Assembly (NCBI GenBank): GCA_025175895.1
Contig: CM046005.1
Span: 60,040,325 to 60,104,324, forward strand
Direction of reading: 5' to 3'
DNA: 64,000 nucleotides
DNA from: Wurfbainia villosa
Taxonomy: Eukaryota > Streptophyta > Magnoliopsida > Zingiberales > Zingiberaceae
The notes below the pieces were generated by a model. That model searched no databases, had not been told where the DNA came from, and worked only from the letters and a program-made list of their open reading frames with translations. This document shows, piece by piece, positions 35,563 to 45,770 of this stretch (position 1 is its first letter; every line of letters starts with the position of its first letter). The translations under genes were made by a program, and so were the position numbers.

Positions 35563-36372
35563 AATTGCAATATTAATGAAACGACAAAATAAGATAATAC
35601 CAACAACTAGGAAATATAAATTAAGCTAGGGTTGTTGGCAGCACTTCGTCGTTGTAGAGTCATCGGAGAGTCGTAGCATTGCGGAGGCTTTTGAGCACTT
35701 AGAGATTGATGAAAACCCCAAGGAGAGGCCCTCCTTTTATAGCCCTTGAGCTCTTTTCGAGACGATCTTCAACCAATAGGAATTGGGAACAAGACTCCTT
35801 GAAAAATGGTGATAAAGCTTGACTCCTCGAGGTTAATTATTGACCATCGGTTGAACTGATTTCTTGGTCGGTTGAACTGATGGCTCAGCAGTTGAACTAA
35901 TCCTTGGTCAGTTGAAGTGATGGCTCAACAGTTGAACTGATCCTTGGCCAGTTGAACTGATTTCTAGACTTTTCGACTGTAATAAAGAGTTAGCTCGAAA
36001 TATAAGTGAATTTGACGACCACTTGCCGTCCGATCTCAACATAGACCTTCCATGGGAAGTCTTGGTCGGATCGTTGCCTAAGGATGTCCCCGTATGGAGG
36101 ACTCGACCTTACTTACGCTCACTCACACGAGCTTACCACAACATTTACCTTTGAAGCCTTTCTTTCAGTCTCCACCCGATTCCTTCGGCTCCCTCCGAAG
36201 TCCTCCCGGTGTCGCCCGACCACTATAGTTCTCTCCGAGTGTCGCTGACCTTCGGCTTAGCTTAGCATTTCTGCATACTTGATTCAGCTCATAAGATAAT
36301 GATATATCCTTGACTTTGAGTCTTTTGTCATAATCAAAATACAGGTTCGACTTAGGTGCCCCTGCACCAACA
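35563..36372 (-). repeat. Copia D 5' LTR, outer part
   Basis: Continues 31973-32298 beyond the LINE, matching 28021-28832. TATA box at 35734-35741 (reverse strand) and GTTGAACTGAT-like units at 35850-35965. Confidence 0.92.
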
Positions 36373-36612
36373 CCGGAGATCGTCTATTCCGCGGCTACTC
36401 GTAGAATAGAGGTTGGTCACTTCAACAACAAGTTTGTTCAAGTGACCTCTCTAAACAAATAGCACGACGATGACTCGGTTGCTTGGGTGTTCCCTTTTGT
36501 CTAGGATTAAATTTTTTAATCCGGGGACATCGATGGGATCGCCATGAACAAAAGAAACGAGGTGAAGTGGAAAGCGAAGTTTCCCCTCACGGACTCGAAG
36601 ACATAACCAACA
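36373..36612 (+). repeat. Copia C 5' LTR, second part
   Basis: Continues the C LTR after copia D, ending ACATAACCAACA. The copia D target area is missing from the 3' LTR (deletion near 43282 of roughly 100 bases), so the empty site must be read from the left-edge and solo LTRs. Confidence 0.9.
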
Positions 36613-36614
36613 AT

Positions 36615-36631
36615 TGGTATCAGAGCCAAGG
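36615..36631 (+). promoter_or_regulatory. Primer-binding site of copia C
   Basis: TGGTATCAGAGCCAAGG, two bases after the LTR end; tRNA-iMet type. Confidence 0.92.
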
Positions 36632-37674
36632 TTTCTGATTTTGTGTGTTTAAGGATTCGGTTACTCTTATGCATTTTTCATATATTATATGTGCCGGATA
36701 ATAGTTGGATATGCGTAGTTTAACTCTTTGGTTGCAAGCATAAGATCCGACTATTATGACCATATGTGTGTATGTGATTGTATGTGTGTAAAGTATATTT
36801 TGTTGAATCCTCGGGGTTGACGAGGCTAGTATTTAATTTTTTGTAAATTAGAAATAGCATTGTTTAGCCGCTGTTTTTATTTTAGTTTACTTTCGATCTA
36901 GATTTCATGTACACTCCCTCGTGGAGTATAGGATCGATGGATGTAAATTAAAATAGATTTTAGTCTCGGCTCGGATCTCCGGATGACTCGTACATGGCGT
37001 AGGAGGAGCAGACGAGATGGCGATGCGACGGGAGACATATTGAAGACAAAAGCCATAATAGTTGGAAAATAATTTATTTTTCATATTTATTGCTTATTGT
37101 TTGATATGCATGTCGTAGGCTAGAAAATTTCTCATTTTCAAATTACTAAGTGGGAGAGGGATATTTTTATAAATTCTCACGGCCTCCTTTACGATTTGAC
37201 AAGTGATGCAAACAAACTTGCACATCGGCTCTGAGTGCCTTCCTCCCCATTGGATGAGTTTATTTGCGGATCACAAGGTCAAATATGGTTATAGGGAATT
37301 ATTAAGGAGCGTGTGTACTTCCCAATCGGAAGGCACATAACCCGAGATAATTACCTTGGTACCAAGTAATGGTGAACACTTAGATACAAATATAAGTATC
37401 CTCCTCATCAGAGTCACTGCTTTTATTTGTAGGGCCAAAGAGGAACCAACTATTAATTTTACTTGTCAAAAAGTTAGGTTGACAAGATAGTAAAATTAAT
37501 GGGTAAAACCTCCTCTTACAAATGTAGAATTCGTATACGTCCACACTATTGTGGCATACGATGTTCTCGGTGTTTTGAGGTGTTGCTTGATTTTAAAATT
37601 TTATTGTTTGAGGAATCAATAATTTTTTGAAATCTAATGTTTTGATCTATGTGATTCTTTGGTTTTGTTTCAAA
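36632..37674 (+). other. Copia C untranslated leader
   Basis: About 1 kb with no recognisable coding sequence between PBS and gag; aligns in reverse complement with 1-859. Unusually long for a copia leader and repeats a CCxATCGGA/CCGATGGGGAGG-like motif three times. Confidence 0.8.
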
Positions 37675-40600
37675 ATGACTTTCAACCCGCTTGCTGTGAT
37701 ACTGAAAGAGAATAAACTTACTGGACCCAACTATGTTGATTGGAAGAGGAATCTTGACATTGTCTTGACTGCTGAGGAATACAAATATGTACACCTCGAA
37801 GAGTGCCCTCCTGAGCCTACGGATGATTCTAAGGAAAAGGAGAGAGAGAGTTATAAGAAGTGGATAAAGGCCGATGAGATGGCGCGGTGTTACATTTTCG
37901 CATCTATGTCAAATGTACTGCAACATCAACATCAAGCCATGCCCACAGCTTATGACATGATGCTCATTCTCAAAGAGCTTTTCGGACACCAGAATCGGGT
38001 TGCGAGTCAAGAAGACATGAGAAACTTGATGACGACCACCATGATCGAGGGAACACCCGTAAGGAATCATGTTCTCAAGATGATGGCTCATTTGAATGAG
38101 CTGGAGGTCCTTAGAGCTGAGATCGATGGGGAAACCCAAGTCGATATCATAATCTAGTCTCTACCTAGGAGTTTTGAGTAGTTTTGCCTGAACTACAACA
38201 TGAACAAGAGGTTGTATTCGTTGGCGGAGCTTCTGACTGAACTCCAGGCGGCAGAAGGGCTATTTTGTTAGAGTGCTCAGCCACATGCCATGGTGACCCA
38301 AAAGGTTTCTACTTCTAAGCCGAAAGGCAAGAAGAAGAAGAAATAAACTGGGGCAAAGGCGGTCGGAGGTACTCAGGGAGGAGTGAAGAAGCCGAAAGCC
38401 AAGTGCTTCACTTGTAAGCAGACTGGACACTAGAAGAAGAACTGCCCCAACCGCAAGCAGAACAAAGGTATATCTTTTGGTCTAGTCGTTGAAACATGTT
38501 TAGCGGTGTTATCTACAGGCACCTGCTGTGTAGATACAGGAGCAACTGATCATGTCTTCAATACTTTGTAGGGGTTCCAGGAAACTAGACGACTGGCTAA
38601 GAGAGAGATTACCGTGTACTTGGGCGATGCCACGAAGGTGGCAGCAATTATAGTGGGAGACGTTCATTTACCTTTTGAGAAAAATAAAGTTTTGGTTCTT
38701 AAGAATTGCCTTTATGTACCTTTATTTAGAAAGAATTTAATTTCGATTTCTAAATTATTTATGGATGGATATTCTATTTCTTTTAATGACAAAGTTGTTA
38801 TAAAAAGGAATAGGGACATTATCTGTTCAGGTGCATTGAGAGGAAATCTATACACACTTGAACCAAAACCTCCCACTATGCAAATTGAAGTTAATAACTC
38901 ATCTTCTAATTCCAATAAGAGAAAAGAACCTTCGAAGATGAACCAAACATATCTTTGGCATCTTAGGCTTGGTCATATTAACCTAAGCAGAATTCAAAGG
39001 TTGATAGCTCATGGACCTTTGGGTTCATTAGTGGTGGAGGATTTCCCAACCTGTGAATCTTGCTTGGAGGGTAAAATGACCAAGAGACCTTTTAAGGCCA
39101 AGGGGTATAGAGCCAAAGATGTGTTGGAGTTGGTTCATTCTGATTTGTGTGGTCCTATGTCTATCCAGGCTAGAGGTGGTTTTGAGTATTTCGTCTTTTT
39201 TATAGACGATTATTCAAGATATGGATACATTTACCTGATGCACCGCAAGTCTGAATGCTTTGATAAATTCAAAGAATTCAAGGCTGATGTGGAGAAACAT
39301 CAAGGTAAAAATATCAAGACACTACGATCTTATCGTGGTGTCGAGTACCTCTTGGGAGAGTTTAGGAACTACTTATCAGAGGCTGGGATTCAATCCCAAT
39401 TTGTCTGCACCTGCACACCCGAGCAGAATGGTGTAGCAGAGCGAAGGAATAGGACTCTTATGGAGATGGTTAGATCGATGATGAGTTATTCTGAGTTGCC
39501 AGATTCGTTCTGGGGATATGCTCTAGATACGGCAGTGTACATTATGAACTTAGTTCCATCTAAATCAGTCCCTTCTACTCCCACAGAATTGTGGACTGGA
39601 CGAAAGCCTAGTCTAAGACATATTCGGATATGGGGGAGTACAGCACATGTGTTGAAGGCAGATGCTGGTAAGTTGGAACCTCGTACAGAAGTACGCATGT
39701 TCGTTGGCTATCATAGAGGAACGAAGGGTGGTTTGTTTTATAGTCCTAGAGATCAGAGGGTGATCGTTAGCACGAACGCCAGATTTCTAGAGAAAGACTA
39801 TGTGATGAGCCACAAGCCCAAGAGTAAAATTGTTCTGGAGGAATTAAAAGGGGAAGTCACTTCTTCAGTACCACCGGTATAAGAGGATATACCACAAGTC
39901 ACTGCACCGGGTGTCACAGAGGATACACAGGAGATACCTCGTCGTAGTGGGAGGGTTGTGAGACAACCTGATAGATTCATGTTCTTGGGAGAATTTTCTG
40001 ATTTGGTACTTGGCGAACATGAACCTGATCCCTGGACATATGACGAGGCAATCCAAGATAAAGATGCAGCATCTTGGCAAAATGCGATGAATACTGAGAT
40101 TGAATCTATGGATTCAAATCAGGTCTAGGAGCTAGTAGAACCACCCGATGGTGTAAAAACCATTGGATGCAAGTGGATCTACAAAAGAAAGAGAGGAATA
40201 GATGGGAAGGTTGAGATCTTCAAAGCGAGGCTTGTTGCGAAGGGGTATACTCAAAAAGAGGGTATCGATTATGAGGAGACCTTTTCGCCGATAGCCATGC
40301 TTAAGTCTATCCGGATTCTCTTATGCATAACAGCTCATATGGATTATGAGGTGTGGCAGATGGATGTCAAGACAGCTTTCCTTAATGGTGGTCTTGAGGA
40401 AAACATCTATATGAAGCAACCAGAGGGATTCATTGTAAATGGCAAAGAGCATCTTGTATGTAAGCTTAATCAGTCCATTTATGGATTGAAGTAAGCTTCG
40501 AGATCTTGGAACATCCACTTTGATGAGGCAATCCAGTCTAATGGATTTATTCAAATTCCGGATGAGTCTTGTGTATACAAGAGATGTGACAGAAATGTAG

Positions 40601-41622
40601 TGGTATTTCTTGTACTATATGTAGATGACTTTTTGTTGATTGGCAACAATATCAAGGTGTTATTGGACGTAAGGGTATGGTTGTCCAAACAGTTTGATAT
40701 AAAGGACTTGGGAGAGGTGGGACACATCCTTGGGATCAAGGTTATAAGGGATCGCAGGAAAAGGATGTTGTGCTTATCCCAAGCTTCATACATAGACACG
40801 ATTATGGATTGTTTTAGCATGTAGAACTTAAAGAAGGGTTTTCTACCTTTCAGGCATGGAGTTCCTTTATCTAAGGAGATGTGTCCTAGAACATCTGAGG
40901 AGATATAGGAGATGAAGGCGGTTCCTTATGCTTCGGCGGTAGGAAGCCTCATGTATCCTATGCTATGTACGAGACAAGATATCTACTATGTTGTGGGCAT
41001 GGTCAGCAGATATCAGAGTAATCCAAGACAAGGACATTGGACTGCGGTTAAGCATATATTGAAGTACCTGAGAAGGACTAGGGATTATATACTAGTTTAC
41101 CAGGTAGACAAATAACTCCCTGTGGGTTACACGGATTCCAAGTTCCAATCAGATAGGGATAACAGTAAGTCTACCTCAAGTTTTGTGTTTACTTTGGGAG
41201 GTGGAGTCATTGTATGGAGGAGTGTCAAGCAGAAATAGGTGGCGAACTCTACCATGGAAGCTGAGTATGTGGCATCCTTTGAGGTGGCCAAAGAAGCTGT
41301 GTGGCTCAGGAACTTTATGATGGAATTGGATGTGATTCTTGGTTTGCCCAGAACTATCACAATTTATTGTGATAATAGTGGTGCAGTTGCAAACTCGAAG
41401 AAACCACGAGCCCATAAGGCAAGTAAGCACATAGAGCATAAGTACCACCTGATACGAGAAATTAGAAAGAGAGGAGAAGTTGCTATGGCCAAGATTGCAT
41501 CGGAGGATAACCTGGCAGATCCTTTCACTAAGGCCCTTCCGGCGAGAGCTTTTGATAGGCATCTGGAGGGAATGAGGATCAGATGTATGGCAGTTTGTGG
41601 AGAGCATAGTCTTTTAGTATAA
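37675..41622 (+). pseudogene. gag-pol: Copia C Gag-Pol, one frame with 13 in-frame stops
   Basis: A single frame of 1316 codons without any indel. Gag starts MTFNPLAVILKENKLTGPNYVDWKR-like at 37675 and has a CCHC knuckle at 38404. Protease VDTGATDH (D at 38533). Integrase 38900-39700 with the HHCC finger (LWHLRLGH ... CESCLEGK) and core (DLCGPM, FFIDDYSRYGY, PEQNGVAERRNR). RT 40020-40830 with YVDDFLL at 40618. RNase H 41120-41600 (YTDSKFQSD, EAEYVA, DNSGAV). Stops: TAG 38155, 38179, 38269, 38431, 38569, 40126, 40822, 40906, 41236; TAA 38344, 39880, 40492, 41113. No TGA. True end TAA 41620. Closest known type: TNT1-94-like copia. Confidence 0.93.
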
Positions 41623-41631
41623 GTGGGAGAT
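41621..41631 (+). promoter_or_regulatory. Polypurine tract of copia C
   Basis: AAGTGGGAGAT directly before the 3' LTR TGTTGGG; it overlaps the end of the pol stop codon. Confidence 0.8.
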
Positions 41632-43433
41632 TGTTGGGATGTATACTGAAAAATCTATCTTTTGTATGAACATCTTTATTTTGAAATAAGAATCACATGA
41701 TCATTGTTTGCATATTTTTATGGCTATACATATTATCTAATAAATTACATTGTAGATAACATGGTGTGTGGTGTCACACGGGAGATCATGTTATCGGTTT
41801 CTTGTAAAGTATAAGTAAAGGCTCACAACCGAGATGGCTTTGGACAAACCATTAGAATGGTTGTAGTGTGATTTGGGATTGGTTTGTCTTGATCATAGAA
41901 TCACACTAGTGCACTTTGTGTGTATTGAGTAGGACCGACTTAGAGGTGATTCGATTTATTGCTGGCTACATAATCGAATCGAACCTCAGATATTATATTG
42001 TACATACTCTTAATCCCGATATAATAATGGGCACATATACTTAGTATTCATCTCTTTGATTTACCAATGGGCGAGATTTATAGATTAAATCGATAAGCTC
42101 GGTAAGTTGGGAGATGATATTATTTATATGGTGTGCCGTTGATTATAGGAGGAAACCGTGTCCTATATATTAGGATGATGATGTCCCCTTGAGGAGCTTA
42201 TAAGTTTCATCATGTAAACCCTATAGGTGGACTTGGTCCGGCATGATGAAAAGGTTGAGTGGTACTACTCATGGAGTTAGATGTTGATTAATTAATGGTC
42301 AGTAAATTAATTAATCGACGGACATTCGAGATCTTAAACACGGAGAGAAAATGTACATATAATATATGGAGCCCATATTATCTTATGGGGGTTGGTGAGG
42401 TAGATCAATGATAATCCTTTAGTGGATTGGATTATCATTAATGGATCGGACTTTATGTGGGCTTGATCCATGGGTGGCCAAGATCCAACTCCTCCTCATG
42501 GTCCCTATTGTAACCTATTAACACCTCAAGAAGCTTAGATCCAATGGATAGAAACAAATCTCTAGATCCAAAGGTAGAGATTAAATCTCTAGATCCGACG
42601 GTTGAGATTAAATCTATAGATCCGACGGTTGAGATTAAATTTCTAGAACCAATGCTGGAGATTAAAACAAGGCTTATCTTTAAACTCTATAAAAGGAGGC
42701 TTAGGGGTTGGCATGGAGGACAATCAAGAGAAGCTAGGGTTTTTGGAGGTTGGCGGCAAGAAGCAAGGGCTAGGGTTTGGAGCATTGGCGGCACAAAATA
42801 AGGAAACAACTTCCTTATTTTTCTTCTTCCTCAAGCTTGCCGGCGCCCATTGAAGCCCTTCCATCCCTTGGCCGACATCCAAACTCCCTCTTCTCCTTCT
42901 CCTTTGCTGGCGAAAAAAAGATTTACGGCTTTCCCTTGGTGTCTTGGCCGGTTTCCACCCTAATCTCCTCTTCCTTCTTGGCCGGCGGCAAGCTCCAACA
43001 TTGGATGTTGGTGGTTGGTTGAAAGAAGAAAAGGAGCTTTGTTTCTATTCTTCCTCTTGCTCGGAATGAGAAAGGAAGGAAGATTGGCTATCTAGGAGCT
43101 TCAACTTTTGGTAGATCGTCGCCCACACGACGTCCGAAAGGAGAAAGGTCATACATTAGAAGATCGAGAGGTATATCGATTCTCTATTCTCTTTTGTAAC
43201 ATGTTTGTTTTTTTTCAATTATGAGCATGATATATTCTGTTTGTGGCTAAATAATACTTGGATCTCGAACATAAACACGAAAGCACGATGATGACTTGGT
43301 TGCTTGGGTGTTCCCTTTTGTCTAGGATTAAATTTTTTAATCCCGGGACATCGATGGGATCGCCATGAACAAAAGAAATGAGGTGAAGTGGGAAGCGAAG
43401 TTTCCCCTCACGGACTCGAAGACATAACCAACA
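41632..43433 (+). repeat. Copia C 3' LTR
   Basis: 1802 bp. Matches the reassembled 5' LTR except for a deletion near 43282. 27-bp repeats (42537-42660) and TATA box (42688-42695). Ends ATAACCAACA. Confidence 0.92.
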
Positions 43434-43438
43434 ACCAT

Positions 43439-43908
43439 AACATCCGTTTGAGCTTCCGGCGGTCGGGTAAACTCAACCCTTGAGGTCGAGCCTCCGACAC
43501 TCAGCCATTCGGCCAAGTTCATCTAATGAGCTAATTACAATTCACTCATTCTCTCATCTCACTCGAAGTCCCTCACCGAAGCTCTCTTTGTTCGTGGCCA
43601 CATCCCTCGGTAGCATTAGGCACACGACACTGCAATGCTCCATCACGTCTCTTGCCCTCGAAGTCTGCTTCCTTGGCTTCGCTTCAAGTCATCTCGTCTG
43701 GCGGTCCCTTGGCGGCATCAAGCGCACGGCTCTGCAATGGTCCTTCTCTGACTCAAGCACGAGGTTGTGAGTGGTGACACTTGCCTAAGCTCCATGTGCG
43801 AATTACTAAGTCCTGTAAGACTCCAACGCACATATCAAATCCAATCATCCTAACTTAAAACCTTTTCCACACACATCAAAACCATATCACGGGTTGATTG
43901 CCCTAACA
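43439..43908 (-). repeat. Copia B 5' LTR, outer part
   Basis: Continues 25267-26059 after copia C, aligning with 21688-22149. Ends GATTGCCCTAACA at 43908, followed by the TSD TTTAC. Confidence 0.92.
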
Positions 43909-43913
43909 TTTAC

Positions 43914-45770
43914 CCATACAACAGTGTTTACCATCTCCGTTGTAGTTGTTTTAGTTTGTACCTCAGTTCAGCAATTGATTTCAGTTCCTCCATAGCAAAC
44001 TTTTGTAGCTACTTGAGCTCAGTCGTCAAGAACATATGTTGGGTGAGTTTACATGGTTACTTGAGAAGAGGTATAGAAGACCGAAGGATCGGCCATTCAG
44101 GGTATTACTTTAGGTTACCCTATTTGCGGATGTATCGAGAGATACTGGTAGTTTATAGGTAGCTAGGTCTAGAATATTCTTAGATAGGATTAGAAGGGTT
44201 CCTATTGACTCGTGGGTTGGTGATTGTTCTCTACCGTCCGGTGAGTTGTTGATCAACAACCAAGAAGTCAAGGGATACCCTTAGCCTTTGCTAAACATAC
44301 CTTCACTATAAACATATCCTTACGGGTAGTTAAATTGTTGAAATTAGGGTATAACTTGTATCTTGGATGTGCATATAATCCGAGAGTATTCGGAGGTAGT
44401 TTCAGATGAACTATCGGACTTGTCATTTCATGGGCAAGTGGAATATGCGATTGTGGGTGATTTCGAAAATAGTTTCGATATTGAAGACCTCATACCGGGA
44501 GATGATTTTATTGGTATTAGTGTTGCTAAACACTGTGAAAATCAGAAGAACATAAGTTGCGATTATAGAAGGTATTAGAGGGAATATTTATCCATCCCAG
44601 TATTTCTCTTGAGAGGATTCGGAACTCTTTGTTAAAAGAGAGAGGACCTTTGAGGCTATGCATCGATTATCGATGATTGGAATGTAGTAGTTGAGAATGA
44701 ATATCCTTTATCAAGGATAGATTATCTTTTTAGATCAGCTAAAGGACACCTGTATATATCCTAGGGTTGATCTACGATTGGAGAGTTGATATTGTAGTGA
44801 CTTAGTGTCATACAATTATCATTGTCGGTGTGATGATTGAGTTATCATCAACTTAGAGTAAAAAGGATGCAGGTGTGTAGAAGACGACATTTCATACTTG
44901 GTATGAATTTTAGGAGATGTTGATAATGTCTTTAGACTTATTAACGATTTAGTCGTTCATGAAGCGACTGGACCCGTTGGTGGTCGCCTTCTTAGATGAT
45001 TTGTTGGACCAAGAAGGTGATGGAAATCACTTGGTCGGAAGCTTGGAAAGCTAGGTTTCAAGGCCTAGAAGGTGGCTGACTTTTGTGTCAGTGTTAGTTA
45101 ATCTGTCTGATAGGGATGGAAGGGTACTGCACATAAATGCAACATTTTAGGGATTCGAGCGATTCTGATGCAGTTGTATGAGACGTGTTTTATGCCTAAG
45201 TCAGTTGAGTAACTACGAGATAAGCAGTTATTATCTTGATTGTAAATGTATGGAGCGGAAGTGCTGATAGAGTTTTGGCTAGCTACTGTGCAGCTGCTAT
45301 AGGGTTACGTACCATGATGAAGTGGGAGCCTAGTATGTTAGACTATGTTGAGAGATTTTCTATAATTTGGAAAGGACTGGATGTGATTTATGTAATCGAT
45401 GATCGATTAGCTAGGTCCGCTCATTTCCTTCCGAGTCATAAGATGGATTTCATTGGATCGCTTGACCAAATTATATTCATGGAGTATCCTTGAGTATCAT
45501 TGCCAATAGTGATTCATGATTCACCTTACAATTCTGGCAAAGTCTCGCACCGGTTATGGATATAGAGCTCCACTTTGGTACAATTATTTACCTTTTAATA
45601 GGTCGGTTGAGAGTGTATATAAGAGCTAGAATATAATATTTGAGCTCAGTACCCCACTTAGTCACTGGAGGTGTGACTTTGCTCTGGATACTTGAGATGG
45701 TTGTTGTGACATCTCATACTCGTACATGAGTCAGAAATTTGGGGATCAAATTTTTATTAGTGGGGGAGAA
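43914..45770 (+). pseudogene. pol: Gypsy pol remnant and PPT
   Basis: Heavily decayed continuation of the gypsy body. Broken-frame matches to chromovirus pol: VVSDELSDLSF with VEYAI (protease/RT linker, 44395-44460), LRLCIDYR (RT, 44655-44680), VVAFLDDLLD (RT catalytic region, 44975-45005), and DDRLARSAHFLPSHKM (integrase, 45400-45445). Ends with GTGGGGGAGAA (PPT, about 45760-45770). Order protease-RT-integrase fits Ty3/gypsy. No intact domain. Confidence 0.78.

Larger units (their letters stand above)
27692..36372 (-). mobile_element. Copia D, Sirevirus-like, gag-only
   Basis: 3' LTR 27692-28832, internal 28833-31972, 5' LTR 31973-32298 plus 35563-36372 (split by a LINE). Ends TGTTGG...CCAACA. 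Flanking bases CCAGA(C) and CCGGA suggest a mutated TSD in the family C LTR (consensus there CCGTAC). The internal region of 3.1 kb has PBS, gag and 3' UTR only; no pol domain is present on either strand. Confidence 0.9.
26060..43433 (+). mobile_element. Copia C, TNT1-94-like, complete but nonsense-ridden
   Basis: 5' LTR 26060-27691 plus 36373-36612 (split by D), PBS 36615, gag-pol 37675-41622, PPT 41621-41631, 3' LTR 41632-43433. LTRs TGTTGGGATG...ATAACCAACA. Flanks AACTT (26055-26059) and ACCAT (43434-43438) sit at the right place but match imperfectly, suggesting a decayed TSD in copia B's LTR. The same family gives 1-2750, 2868-4768 and 59029-59893. Confidence 0.9.
20038..43908 (-). mobile_element. 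Copia B, Sirevirus-like, gag-only
   Basis: Minus-strand element with perfect TSD TTTAC (20033-20037, 43909-43913). Own sequence: 3' LTR 20038-22149 (with solo LTR G inside), short internal region 22150-25266, and 5' LTR 25267-26059 plus 43439-43908 (split by copia C). The internal region is only about 3.1 kb: PBS, gag and 3' UTR, with no protease, integrase, RT or RNase H. It would need enzymes from another element. Confidence 0.92.
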
